64,000 bases of DNA from Sordaria brevicollis (Eukaryota > Ascomycota > Sordariomycetes > Sordariales > Sordariaceae): positions 682,001 to 746,000 of the forward strand of contig JAUTDP010000012.1 of NCBI GenBank assembly GCA_033439795.1. The letters run 5' to 3'. A program made the translations under genes and the position numbers. The notes beneath the pieces are model-generated. The model had not been told where the DNA came from, searched no databases, and saw only the letters and a program-made list of their open reading frames with translations. Shown here piece by piece: positions 13,163 to 24,996 of this stretch (the stretch's first letter is position 1; the number at the start of each line of letters is the position of its first letter).

Positions 13163-14687
13163 ATGGAGATGGCTTCTCAAGCTAAGAAGCTCCTACGGGC
13201 GCTGACTACGCCGGAGCAGATACACATTCAACATGGCATAAACGTAAGGATGATGCTCTACTTCCAAAAAAAGAATGAGGAACCATCGCTAACAAAAAAT
13301 CAACGAGCAGATGGTCGAAATAATTGCTGCCCACACCCTCATGAAGCTCAAAGTCCTCGAAGCAATTCCCGAAACGGGTTCAATCTCACTTGAAGACTTG
13401 GCAAAAGTCACTGGAGTGCAGGACTCACTCTTGGGTATGTTCTTCGAGGGAAAGCTTTCCATACCTACCTCGCATCAAAGCCACTCCACTGACCATCTCT
13501 TACTCTTTCAAAAAGAACGAATGGCCCGGCCCCTTGTAGTCACAGGCTTCCTCGACCAAGTCCAGCCGTCACACCCCAGCAACGACACGGCCATCGTGTA
13601 CAAACACACCAAGTTCTCCCTCGCCTACACCATCTTCCCACATAAACAACAGGAAACCAAACCCGCCTACTACTTTTTCAGAACGCTCTACGACCAATAC
13701 CTGAAGCTCATGCTTAACTTCGCCGATGACTATCTCCCTTTTGTCGCCGCCTTGGAGCGCGATGAGGACCAAGTCCAAAACGCACCCACATCCAGTCAAG
13801 CCCCATCAAGCTCCTCGGCACCTACCTCTAGAGTCCTAGAACCCCAAGACCCCCGCCACAACCCTTACACCTTTGCCATCGGACAATACGGCAAAGCCAC
13901 ACCATGGGAAATCATGGGTCGGGACCCGGAGCGCCTACAGATTTTTCAGCGAGCGATGAAGGGGTTGGATGTCATGATTCCGCCTGTTGGGCATTTTGAC
14001 TTTGGACTTTTGGCTTCGACAAGCGACGATGCGGAAGGTAAAGAGGAGGTGGAGGAGGAGAAGGAGGTGGTGGAGTTGGTAGACATAGGCGGCGGCCACG
14101 GCGTGGTTCTCAAGCAGATTCTGGATGCCTACCCTCAGCTAAACCCCGAGAAGGTAGTGTTGCAGAATATAGAGCATGTGGTTGAGTTGGCGAGGCAAAG
14201 GCAGGAGAGTGGGGTGGGGCTGCCGAAGGGGGTGAAGATGATGGTGCATGATTTCATGGGAGTGCAGCCCATCAGAGGTACGTTTGTCACTGACTTATCC
14301 TCGAAAGAACCTTTGCAACTGACACTGTTCGATCGGCCAGGCGCAAAAGCATACTTCATGCGTATGATCCTGCACGACTACTCGGACGCCGTGGCTACGC
14401 AGATTCTCGCCCGTCTTGCTGAAGCCATGTCGCCCGAGTCACGAGCGTTGATTTGCGAGCTGGTGCTGCCGCAGCGGGTCGGAGAGGCGGAATTGGGTAC
14501 GATAATGTTGGATCATTGTGTCATGTCCATAGCAGGGAAAGAACGGACCGAGGAAGGGCTTCGCAAGATCTTTGATGCTGCTGGTCTTGACCTGGTCAAA
14601 GTTTGGAGAGCACCTGGAGTGACTGGGGCCGTGGCTGAGGGGAGGTTGAAGAGTTGCAGTGCTGGAAGGCAACACTTGGACGGGTAG
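13163..14687 (+). CDS. SAM-dependent O-methyltransferase (fungal secondary-metabolite type)
   Basis: Predicted exons are 13163-13243, 13311-13434, 13516-14277 and 14341-14687, giving 437 residues. Introns of 67, 81 and 63 bp have GT-AG ends and CTAAC or CTGAC branch-like sites. The last two are multiples of three without stops and so read through as false coding. Splicing restores family motifs: LLERMARPLV across intron 2 and PIRGAKAYFMR across intron 3. The SAM-binding glycine motif VDIGGGHG is at about residue 257, and LHDYSD, with the presumed catalytic His, is near 334. Family knowledge: class I O-methyltransferases of this type methylate hydroxyls on polyketides and other aromatics; the substrate here is unknown. 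The start is uncertain: the frame stays open upstream to 13096, where the palindromic repeats begin, so an original N-terminus may have been cut off. Confidence 0.85.
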
Positions 14688-15073
14688 ATATACCCGGATT
14701 GGCGACGGGTTCCCAGCTCCACATCGGTTAAAGGGGCTTTGTTTACTTTGTGAGGCATCGTGTACCCTAACCCTTGTCAGTGATTGGTGTTTTTCCGCTT
14801 TCATCCTGACATATCGTCCTGACTTGAGTTCCATACCTTTGACGACGATATTCGACGATATCGATATTACGATGAAGCTGTACAGTTCTGGTCATTGTCA
14901 ATTCATGTTACTAGGTAGAAAGATGGGAAAAGAAAATAAGCAAATAAGCGCCCTCGTCTATTCCTCCGGACCTTCTGATTCGCTCCGATCAAAGTATCCA
15001 CCTCGTTGTCCACAACATGCAATGTACGAACAAGTTTCACGGCCCCATTCGCTCGGGTCTCGATATCCAAGGT
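14688..15073. other. 3' flank of the methyltransferase, no gene seen
   Basis: Normal base composition. One open frame runs through it, but it has no recognisable features and overlaps the methyltransferase 3' end. Presumed 3' UTR and intergenic DNA up to the MULE insertion. Confidence 0.5.
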
Positions 15074-15082
15074 TTTCTCGAA
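15074..15082. repeat. Left 9-bp target-site duplication of the MULE (TTTCTCGAA)
   Basis: TTTCTCGAA directly precedes the left inverted repeat and recurs at 19138-19146 directly after the right one. Nine bases is the standard target duplication length for Mutator-like elements. The repeat ends share the CGAA/TTCG sequence, so the boundary could slip by a few bases. Confidence 0.85.
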
Positions 15083-15178
15083 CGAAAACGGTAACCAGCA
15101 ACCCCCATTCTGGTAACCAGCAACCCCATACCCACTTTTACGCTGAGTAAGCCGCGCCAGCCACCCGCGCCCCAGCGC
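15083..15178 (+). repeat. Left terminal inverted repeat of MULE 2 (96 bp perfect)
   Basis: Perfect inverted match to 19042-19137. Similarity continues inward for about 16 more bases with only C/T and G/A differences, the RIP signature. Inside the repeat a 16-bp motif (GGTAACCAGCAACCCC) occurs twice, at 15090 and 15112, and could be the transposase binding site. Confidence 0.95.
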
Positions 15179-18100
15179 CAGCGCAATACGACCAGCACCA
15201 AATCGATATTACTCTTTCACGTAAAGCTATTCAAAGATACCAAAATACTCAATTTATCTACTACTAGAAGGGTTAATATAATTCCTACCAATTCAATTAC
15301 ATACCTTAATATTACTATACTTATTATACTTATTATACTAATTATATTAGCGGTTTAGAATACTTATACTTAGAGTATACAGGCTTACTATAATTTTAAT
15401 ACCTATACTTAGAGTATTAATTATTTAACCCTATATTTATATACTTACCCTAATTCTAATACCCACTATAAAATTATTAAGTACTTATAAGCCGCTTCTA
15501 TAATAGGATTAGAGGTAACGCTATAGGGGTTGAAGGTAATATAACCTATAAACCTCTTTATTATTAATTAGAGGGTAGCGGGCCGTCTTATTATTATAGC
15601 AATTAAGTAACGGGAATTACTATTTTATAACTTAATTAATAATATTATTACTAACTATAGTTATTTAGAGGGTAGGGAGAAAGAGAGGGTATTTGGGCTT
15701 TTTACGAAGGAATTGGAGCTTCGAAGAGGGAGGGAGAGGGAAAGGTTAATAATCGCGGTAATATTTATACTAATTATACCGCCTATATTAGTATTTACTA
15801 CGGCGTTAACGGCGGTTTTATAATAATTAGTACTATAGAGGGTAGCGTATTTAAGGGTATTAATATTCTCTATATTTAAATATTTTCTAAAAAACTTCGG
15901 AATATATTCTTTAAATTAATTCGAATAAAAAGCGTACTATTATTATTATTATTTATAAATTGAGTAACCGCTTTAATACCGCTTTTACTATTATTGCGGG
16001 TAATTCGTTTTATTTAGCGGCTACGACGTATTAATACCTTCCTTCCCCTTTAAGTATTTTATATTATTAGCCGCGGAGTTTCTTCGTTATAAAAGGGTAT
16101 ACGGCGGTTATTATACCGGTCGCGATTAAGGGGCGCGGCGGGCATACGACTAATTTCGACCTAATTGACTTTATATACCTCCGGGTTTAATTTAGCTTCT
16201 TCCGGGACTTTATTAAGGTAATCCTCTATATTTAGATCGGGCGTAATAATTTAGCGCCAGTGCTTAAGTAATAGAATAGGATTTTAAATAGCGTAAATAC
16301 GCCGTTGAATTTCGTTTAATCCATTACCCCTATTTAGCGTTAACTATTAGTATTTATCTATATCCTATATTATTAATCCTTTTAGCGGTTAACGCTATAA
16401 TAATTCTAATATTAAATATTTATAAAGTAGGCTATATTATATTATAAAGCTCTTTATACAATTAGCGTACGGTACTTACCTTGGTTCCTTAAACTATTCG
16501 TTATAGGTATATTAATATTACTATTATATAAATTTAAATAGGAAGGATAATATTCGTAATAAAAGCTCGCTAAAGAAGCCTACCCTCTTATATTTATATA
16601 AAAAGGTTTACTATACTTTAATAACTTTATTTAAAAAACGGTCCTTTTGGGAGGTATAAATAGAATAGATATATTCATATAATTAATCGAGAGAGGCGAA
16701 CTTATTTTTAAAGAATTTTTTAATAATTTTGTATATAGATTTTATACGATTAGTAGCGCGGATATTATAATTTCGAATCTTCGAAATTATATAGTTACTA
16801 AATTTATTAATCTATAGTAGATAATATTTTTATAAATATTAAATTAAAACTATAGAAACGGGAATTAGTAAAAAAGATATATAATTTATTATAAAGATAG
16901 GGGGGAATTTACGAATTTGCCGTCGAAATTCTTTAACTAATAATTCCTATACCCTTTTATAATAGCGTTCGTTATTTACGTATACGACCCGCTTCTACGC
17001 CTTTAAAAAACCTTCGTATATATTTTAATAAAACCGTCAATTGGGGTTATATTCTAATATAATATATAATCGTATTAGGGGCATTATACGTAGTCGGTCT
17101 ATATTTTTAATATCCCCCTCGATAGGGCGCTTATTTACTTCCTCTTATTCGTTTATTAATTAATTTATAACCGCGGCGTTACCTTCTTTATTTAGGTTAT
17201 CCGTAGCCGGGTTATTATTAATACCTTTTTACTTTAAACTATTATATAAAAGGGGGTTAAGGCTTTTATTATTTAAATCCCAACGTATTAGCAAGAGAAT
17301 TAATAGGGTAAGATTAGGGGGTAATTCGTTAATACTACGGGGACTAGGTTAAACCTATTTCTTCTTAATATAATAGTTTACGTTTTTTATAATATACTAA
17401 ACATAAAATTATTATTTTACGCTTAAGAATACCGCGAGCGCCGTTTTCTTAAATCCTTTATAGAAATCGGTAATATAGATTTTAGAATTTAGAATATCTC
17501 CTTACAATTACTTAAGGCAATTAAAATATTATATAAAGTTTTCTTTTATTTTACTATTCGAAAGACTAAATACGAAATTAAAATTATAATTAAGAGCGTT
17601 AACGCCAATAATATTTAAAAGGGGGAAATTAAAGCAATTAACCTATATAAAAAAAAAAGGGAATTAATAAAATAAAACTCCCAAATAGAGGGGATAAATT
17701 TATTTATATAATAATAAAAGAGTATATTAGAATACTTATTTATTTTATACGTATTATTAATTAATAAAATATACGGGTAATTCCTCTATATTTCTAAATA
17801 CTATTTAAAAATTTAAAATATTCGCTTTACTCATTATTAACTAAATATATCCTTATTATAATCAACGAAGTAACGGATATTATACTTATCCTTATACCTT
17901 TTTAATAAATCGATAAATATTTTAATCGAAGTAAAGGGATTATATTTCTCTTTACGCAATTATTTTTAGAAATTTAAAACCTCTTATAATATAATAATAA
18001 ATTTACAACCCCGTAGGTTAATAATTAGGTTATCCGTATTAATAATATATCGAATATTAACGGCGGTATTCTTATCGAAGTCTAAATTATCGAAAATTCT

Positions 18101-19041
18101 ATTAAAATAATAGGAAATTTGCGTCGACGTTATCCTAGCGATATTAAATAACCGCTCAATAATATTACAAATATCCTATTTATAACCTATACGAATTTAA
18201 CGGCGATAATTAGCATTAATAATCAATTTAAAAGGGTTATAATAGTAATTATACAGTTTATTTTACTCGTTAGCGAACCATTTATTTCCTTATCCCTTAA
18301 AACGTACAACGGTTATTTAATATAAATAATTAATAATACGCGAACCCTTATTACAAACGCCCTACCTAATTAATTTATATATATTACTACAATTATAGCG
18401 GAATATATACCATTTAATCCCCCTATCTTTAATATTTAGCCAACGGCTTTTCTATATAATAACGAAGCCTTATTAATAATAATACGTATAAAAGTTTTCG
18501 AATATATCCTTTTTATTATCGAATAATCCTAAAAAGAAGAATTATAACGGTAAAGGAATTCTCTATTTAATAGTAGCGCGTTCGCTAAGGGATTGTAATA
18601 ACCTCGTTCTATCGCGACGGTTTCGATTCCGGATTAATAGCGTTAAAAAACCGGTAAGAAGAGGAATACCCCGATCGGGAATAATTATTCGAATTAAAAT
18701 CGAAAGTATTTTAACTAAGGATTTTAGTAAAATACTAATTAATAATTCTATTATAATCGGATAAGTAAGAATTCGTGAAATTTATTTACTTAGGCTCGAC
18801 CTAGATTGGGCGAATACACAACTTCGGGTAAGCGGATATAGGAATATAACGAATTCGAAGATACTCGATTAAATAATAATAAAAATAACGAAATAATAGT
18901 ACAAATCGATTACGCAACGGTAAGTAAAATATTATAATAATTTCACTCAATTATATAGTATAGCTAATAGTCACTAATAGTATATACGACAACGACGAAG
19001 TTGGGCCGCAATGTGCACGGTATACTAGTCGCATTACGCTA

Positions 19042-19137
19042 GCGCTGGGGCGCGGGTGGCTGGCGCGGCTTACTCAGCGTAAAAGTGGGTATGGGGTTGC
19101 TGGTTACCAGAATGGGGGTTGCTGGTTACCGTTTTCG
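19042..19137 (-). repeat. Right terminal inverted repeat of MULE 2 (96 bp perfect)
   Basis: Reverse complement of 15083-15178 with no mismatch, including both copies of the GGTAACCAGCAACCCC motif. It starts the GC-rich DNA after the RIP-mutated interior. Confidence 0.95.
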
Positions 19138-19146
19138 TTTCTCGAA
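19138..19146. repeat. Right 9-bp target-site duplication of the MULE (TTTCTCGAA)
   Basis: Identical to 15074-15082; see the left copy. Confidence 0.85.
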
Positions 19147-19443
19147 ACGCCGAAGCATCCATCTCAGCTGGCATGACAAGCCTTTAGCTCGTCTTTCTAA
19201 CTCGTCTTCCTTTTTCTCCGTTGCTATCCAATTCTTTTTCTTTCCATTCTTTCATTTTTGCCCGAGATTTTCAACACCAACCCATCCCCATCAAACCACC
19301 GGAATTTACCTGTAGTGACGCCAACTTTCAGCTGTGAATAGCCTCAACTGACAACACTCGGCCCACCACCAACTTCATCTTTCCACCACCAAGAAACACA
19401 CCTACCACCTCACCCCAGCCTGAACAGGCTCAAACCACCAAAA

Positions 19444-20301
19444 ATGTGCATCCGGGTCTTAACAATCTTCAAATGCGCCTGTCCCCACCGAAACACCCTC
19501 GTCTGTCCACATCACGTTCACGTCCTGGATCCGTCATCAACCACCACAACCTCAGACCTTTCCTCCAAGCCATCATCTCGTCCACCAACTTCCTCCTCCT
19601 CCTCCGACACTCCATCATCATCACCAAGAGAGTCACCAACTTCTTCCTCCGAAACACCATCATCATCACCATCACAATCCCCCTCAGACTCCCCAGAAAT
19701 TACGACAGAAGACTCCGATGACTTCCAAAAAGGCTTCACACCCCGCCTCCCCTCCGCCCTCCAAGGCCACAAACTCTGGACACCCCTCCCCGGGAAAGAA
19801 AATCAGCGGTGGGAACATTGTCCGGGGTATCTTGCGAAATCTCGCGCTTTGCAACTTGCCACCAGCACCTCCAATTCAAAGTCTACCAGTGGTGGTGGGA
19901 GTGGTGACGTGACGACAGTAGGCAAAGAAACGCAATGCGCCGAGTACAAAGCCACAGACCCCAAGTATCGAAGGAGGTGGGAGGTGAAAACGGGGTTGTG
20001 TGAGAGTTGTAGGGGTGTGCATGGGATGGATGGGCCTGGGGTTGCTGAGGAGCAGAAGGTTGTGGCAGAGAAGGTGGTGAGGATAGACGTGGGAAGGGTG
20101 GTGAAAGGAAAAGGAGTGGTGCAGGAAGAAAGGGGCAGGGCGAGGAGTCGAGCTGTTACGGACCCTACAATTGGTATCAGGGCTGTGCCTGTGTCTGCGC
20201 GGGTACCGGTGCCGGTGGATGGGGGGAGTAATACGGTGAAGGGGGTAAGTGGGAAAGCGGTGGGAAAGAGGGTGGTGAGGAAGAGGATAGCTACTTTGTG
20301 A
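19444..20301 (+). CDS. Hypothetical Ser/Pro-rich protein with N-terminal Cys/His motif
   Basis: One uninterrupted frame of 285 residues from an ATG in good context (CCAAAAATG). The N-terminus reads MCIRVLTIFKCACPHR and includes C2, C11, C13 and C21 with His residues at 15, 23 and 24. A Ser/Pro/Thr-rich low-complexity region follows at about residues 30-95, and later there are isolated Cys pairs (HCPG, QCAEY, LCESC). The C-terminal third is basic and Val/Arg-rich. No catalytic domain, signal peptide or membrane span is visible. Many fungal genomes encode small proteins starting Met-Cys with an early Cys-x-Cys, and this may belong to such a family; metal binding is a guess. It begins about 300 bp from the MULE, whose insertion may affect its promoter. 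Confidence 0.6.
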   Translation: MCIRVLTIFKCACPHRNTLVCPHHVHVLDPSSTTTTSDLSSKPSSRPPTSSSSSDTPSSSPRESPTSSSETPSSSPSQSPSDSPEITTEDSDDFQKGFTPRLPSALQGHKLWTPLPGKENQRWEHCPGYLAKSRALQLATSTSNSKSTSGGGSGDVTTVGKETQCAEYKATDPKYRRRWEVKTGLCESCRGVHGMDGPGVAEEQKVVAEKVVRIDVGRVVKGKGVVQEERGRARSRAVTDPTIGIRAVPVSARVPVPVDGGSNTVKGVSGKAVGKRVVRKRIATL

Positions 20302-20960
20302 GCTTTATTGATCGGGATTGTGCTTGGGGCCGAGCTTCTACTTGACGAGACCCGGAAGCGTGGATTGGATCAGCAACTCTTTCAATTCCGGGTAATTCAC
20401 TTACAACAACAGCTGTTGGAAAACCTTTGGGACACGTTGGTGATAAGACAAGAAAAGACGGCAAATGGAGGTGAATGTGGGAAAGAGTGGTTCGAAGCGA
20501 TAGATAACTCGGAGAAGGAAGGCACGACCTATCAAGCGAAATCTGCAGCATCAAGGGAGAGTGGATGGAGGCAATGCCAAAGACGGAACCAGAAAGCCAA
20601 GAGGAATGGCGACTCAAACAAAGGGCAAGAAAAAAGTGCAAAAAAATTGGACTTATAACTCTCCGGGTTCGAACGTAGAACGTCCACGAGAGCCGGGGGT
20701 TAGGTAGGGCGCGCCGCAATTCCTGCATGCGGTGGACCACACAAACTCTTGCGCAATCAGCTCCAACGACGCCCTGACCAAGCTTGCCTATGTGAAAGAG
20801 CAGCCATGGGAAGTGGTATATATACCCTGGTACAAGAGTCGACATTTGGATTTTGGCTTCCATGCCCAACGCAGTTAACATTTGGTTCGAGTACCGCTAC
20901 CACATCTATAACGCCTTTCAACTACCAACCATCGCAGCCCCATTTCCTCTCGGAACCCAA
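20302..20960. other. Intergenic, between convergent genes
   Basis: Lies between the 3' ends of the 19444 gene (+) and the P450 (-). A 196-residue antisense frame (20291-20881) has no motif, overlaps the upstream gene's 3' end, and is taken as chance. Confidence 0.5.
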
Positions 20961-22760
20961 CTACAAATCCTCCCTCGCGTTCAACCGACAAACAACCCCC
21001 TTACACCGATAAAACCACCTCGAACACGTCCACCACTCCTCCTCCTTATCCACCATTTCAATATCATACGTCGCAATCAGCGTCGGCACGACTTTATACA
21101 GCTCCATCTGGCTCAAGTTCCTCCCAAGACAAATCCTCGACCCGTTGCCAAACGCAATCGACGCCGTCTCGTACAGTGACCTCCTCTCCTTGTACTGCTC
21201 ATCGCTTTCCCCTTCCCTCTGGAGCCATCGATCAGGGTTAAACTCGTCCGCGTCCTCACCGAAAATCTTCTTGTTGCGACCGACGATGTAGGGGTTCATG
21301 CCCACGAACGAACCGCCGGGGACTACGGAACCGTCCGGGAGGGCTAAACCGGCGCTGGGGACGATGCGCTCCATGATCATGGACACGGCCGGGTGGTAAC
21401 GGATGGTTTCGCGGATGACAGCCTCGAGGTAGGGGATGGCGCGGGCGATGGAGTGCGGGGCTGGTTTTCCCGGTTCGATGCCGGAGGTGCGGACGGCGGT
21501 GACCAGCTTGGACCAGACGCGGGCGTCTTTGAGGGAGTAGTAGAATAGGGCGCGCATGGTGATGGCGGTGGTGTCGGCGCCGGCGATTACTGTTTTTTTT
21601 GGTCAGTTAGCATCTTGTTTCATTGTCCAGGAAAGATGGCTGAGACCTACAGTTCAGCAACAAATACCCAATAATCTGCTTCGGATCCACAATATCCGGG
21701 TGCGTGGACATGGACTCAATAAAATACTGCAAGAAATCCGGCCTGTCCTCTCTAAACACCTTGTCTTCGCCCTTCAACCTGGTAGTCATCTTCTCGATCG
21801 CGACGTTGGTGACATTCGAGATATTTGGAGGACCCAAGTGGACAACAGGGTTCTTGTCCAACCAGTAGTCCATCCAGGGCATCTGGCCGCAGATACCAAG
21901 ATAGTCAATCGACTTGTCCGCGATAGCCAGCGTGCCGTCAAAGTCGCAGCCTTTTTCCATGTACCCGAACTTGGCGCTGAAGGTGACAATTCCCAGGAAG
22001 TCCCAGGCGTAGTAGCCCAGCCACTCGCCGAACTCGCACTCCTTTTGCGTGTCAATGTAGCGAGTTTGCAGATGGCCGAGGAAGTCGTTGATGACTTTGT
22101 CCATGAGTGGTTCCATGGCGAGCACGCTGGGGACAGAGTAGTGCCGGACTACGGGCCGCTTCATGCGGGCGTGCTCGGCGTTGTCAACTTCGCTGAACAT
22201 GTGGTAGGTGATCTTGCCGTCGATGATGCTGCTGCTGTTTTGGTAAAAGTTGGTCTATTGTTTCCGTTAGCCGTTAATGCTCAGCTGTTCCTGACATTAC
22301 CGGAACATCCTACCTTCTTCCACTTCGGATCCGTCCCATAGATGGTCCTCGTAAGCTCCGGGAAGTCAAGATTGAGAATGTTGGGCCCGATTCGCACGAT
22401 CGGGCCATACTTCTCATGAAGCTTCTTCATGCGTGGCGCGTATTCTCCCGAGAGTACTTGACCAAGACGCCACAAGTTGGTCCAGCCTACAACTTTGTTA
22501 GCAAGAATTTTGAGACCAAGCCAAGACTCATGTCAGAATGAGGGAGTGTACTAACCAGCTAGAGCAGGCCCGGGATACTTCTTCAGAGGAGATGTCTGAT
22601 ACGAGATGAAGAACCACAGGAACAGAGTAACCAAAGAAGCTACTCCAAAGGTAATGATCATGTTGGCCTTGAGGGCACTTGTAGCCCATGATAGCGGAGT
22701 GGCATGTTCCCCAGGTAGGGTACCATTACCAAGAGGGACGTTCGATGCCATGGTTGACAT
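20961..22760 (-). CDS. Cytochrome P450 monooxygenase
   Basis: Four exons on the minus strand: 22760-22556, 22486-22314, 22254-21651 and 21589-20961. The product is 536 residues, normal for a microsomal fungal P450. Introns are 69, 59 and 61 bp with GT-AG ends, and phases agree throughout. An N-terminal membrane anchor (about residues 30-52) precedes the proline hinge KKYPGPALAGW. The I-helix oxygen-binding motif AGADTT is at about 330-335, created by splicing exon 3 to 4. The K-helix ETIR is at 388-391, and the haem loop FGNGSRICLG is at 474-483 with Cys481 as the iron ligand. All key residues are present, so it should be active with a P450 reductase at the ER. The sequence style recalls pisatin-demethylase-like fungal P450s, but substrate and family number cannot be fixed. 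It may work with the methyltransferase 6 kb upstream; this is inference only. Confidence 0.93.
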
Positions 22761-22884
22761 CAAGCTTGTCCAGAAACTGAGGCCTTATGGTGGAAGAGAC
22801 CCAAAAGACTGGGCAAAGAGTAAGACAAAAGAGCTAGGATGCTGAAGAGAAGTGTCAAGTCATGCTTCTAGAAGGGAAGCAAGC

Positions 22885-22900
22885 AACCCTTTATATAAGT
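22885..22900 (-). promoter_or_regulatory. Possible TATA box of the P450 gene
   Basis: A TATATAAAGGG sequence reads on the minus strand about 130 bp upstream of the P450 start codon. The position suits a core promoter, but this rests on the sequence alone. Confidence 0.35.
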
Positions 22901-24996
22901 GATACACGGTTCATAACTCCTTGTCCAAGACCAAGAGACGGCAGACACAGATACGGTGCTGTGGTATCGAGGGCAACGCCGACTTGGCACATCCCCTCGC
23001 CAGCCGTCCGGTGGTCAACTACAACGCAACCTAGATGTGGAGTGCTGTAGATATTTCGATGTTCCAGACGTTGCAGAAGTGGTATTGCAGTGTCTATCAA
23101 GCAAGGGTTGCGACTGGTGCTGCCGATATAGAAGATTGGATGCACAAACGAGGTGGTAGTGAAACTGGGATATCAGGGTTGCTACAGAAAATCAGTTAGC
23201 TGATCGTTAGTTAGTCTTGCTTTTTGAGAGTCTCGTCTTTCTGGCGTCTTCATCCCACTCTATACCTTGCTCGACCGCCGATTCCGTGTAGTTCGAGAAG
23301 TATTCCTCCGCTAGATTAGCTTTACCCGTCTATGAACCAACAAGTCGAGATTAATATGCAGGTCTTCTTGGTTAGGACTCGTCGAAGGCGAGGAGTGTCA
23401 GTCTAGCAGCTGCCCCTTCCTCCTCGGTTGATGTACGTGACAGTGGCTTGTCCACCCACTCGACTATGAGAACTTTGCAGCTCTTACTACCCACCACGAT
23501 GATCCCAAGCCGCTTGGTATTAAGGTATTGAGCGCCATAAAAGCTCGTCATCCATATATCTTGCCGAGTTCATGCAGTGATAAGTCTCGGCAGACAAAGA
23601 AACTATTGGTGTGCCGTTCCATGTCAGACTTAATGCAACCTCAACCGCCCCAAATTCCTACCATAATCTGCCGGTAGGATGCTTCCGCCCGCAACGGTAT
23701 CACTGTTGCAGCTACAACCCATCCCTCATTGCAAATCCTTTTTTCTCTCATGGGTTACTCGACCCATGGAGAGTCCTCGTCTTTCAGAATGTCTCCGAAT
23801 GGAACCAAGAGAAAAGTGGAATGAGTAGAGAAGAAGGAAAGAAAAACCAGGCCTGATACAAATGTCTTCCGGGTACCCAAGCCAGCGGGCAGCGGGAGGC
23901 TGGCCGGGAGAGGCGCTATGCCGCCTTGGCTTCTAGACGTAGGTAGATTTGTTCGCTATTTTGTCGAACGGTGAGAGAGCTTCACCTTGTCCAGCAGGGC
24001 GAACGAAGGCGGAAGGGTAAAAACAGTGCCCGTTACAGGCCGCCATACATGGTGGTATGCAGACCTGTTGGGGCCGTAGTATCGTAGCATCGTCCACTGA
24101 AGGGTCATTATTTTCCGCTTATTCTCCGCTAAACTGAAGGACGGAAGTCGAACCCTGAAGGGACTTACAGTTGGCCAAGTAATCATTGCGTCGAGCACAG
24201 TATAGAGGTTTCGATTTGCGGGGAATTGGATCATAGGCTGCACCGTAGAAGACTCAACTACAACGGGTCTCGCTTACCTGGCAGTGAAAACACCTTCCTC
24301 GCTTCTAGGCCTGACACTCGCCTGTGACAACGAACACTTCATTCCAACCTCTCAGGGTTTTGGGCTCGTTGGTCTCTGATGATCACAAGCAATGTTGAGC
24401 AGCGGTGTCTTCAGGAGAGTTTCGGGGCTTGACAATTCGAGGAAGGTGACCGACCGAGCCGACATTGTCCGCCCTGGGTCGAAACAGGCTCGCGTATGAA
24501 AGGTCTGCTTCATACATAGTGCGAAGTTGCCACCATGGCTTGTTCCCAGCGACTTCTCTTCTTCGCTGAAGATAATCTCTTCTCGTTTTCCTTGAGCCCA
24601 GAGTCTCACTGTCGCCAACACAATTTGAATCATACGTTCCCTGTCCTCCAAGAGGACGTCGCCAAATGGAGGTTTACTCGCGCCATTCGGTGTGGCATAA
24701 GTGGCGTTGAGAGAGAAGGCAATGCCCGTCCCAACGGGTAGGTTTCAGTCTCGGTATTGTGCCGAGTCTGATCGTCATCTTCTTCCTTTTTTCTTTTTTT
24801 TGTTCTGCACGAAATGTGACATGTCGAGGAAACCGTTGTTGCGGTCAGACCGTATTTGAAGGTGAGAATGGAAGCTTCGATAGTCGTACAGGCGGACGCG
24901 ATGTGGGCGTTCACCTCTAGGTTGTGTTGATTCACCAATTCTGTTGCCTTCCTCATCTTTTTGACCTTCATTGAGTGTCACCTGGAAACCACCAGT
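22901..24996. other. About 2.1 kb intergenic between divergent genes
   Basis: Normal base composition. Several frames of 60-110 residues occur on both strands, none with a motif, consistent splice signals or plausible composition. It holds the promoters of the P450 (-) and the first rhodopsin-type gene (+). A C/T-rich run lies at 24776-24805. Confidence 0.5.

Larger units (their letters stand above)
15083..19137 (-). mobile_element. Complete Mutator-like element (MULE 2), RIP-dead interior
   Basis: A 4,055-bp element with long terminal inverted repeats and a 9-bp target duplication. Its decayed transposase is on the minus strand, about 18900 down to 15500. The clearest part is near 17790-17740, where a segment reads as Leu-Leu-Ile-Asn-Asn-Thr-Tyr-Lys-x-Asn-Lys-Tyr. 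This matches the first catalytic region of MULE transposases with the Asp mutated to Asn. A degenerate second acidic region and a Trp/Phe-His-Ile-like segment follow near 17480-17380. The interior from about 15230 to 19000 is extremely AT-rich with stops throughout, so no active enzyme can be made. The ends are GC-rich and unmutated. Confidence 0.9.

Noticed and set aside
20660..20690. GGGTTCGAACG sequence resembling a tRNA B box
   Set aside because: The T-stem does not pair and no A box or acceptor stem is nearby.
20291..20881. 196-residue minus-strand frame between the Ser/Pro-rich gene and the P450
   Set aside because: No motif, and it overlaps the 3' end of the upstream gene.
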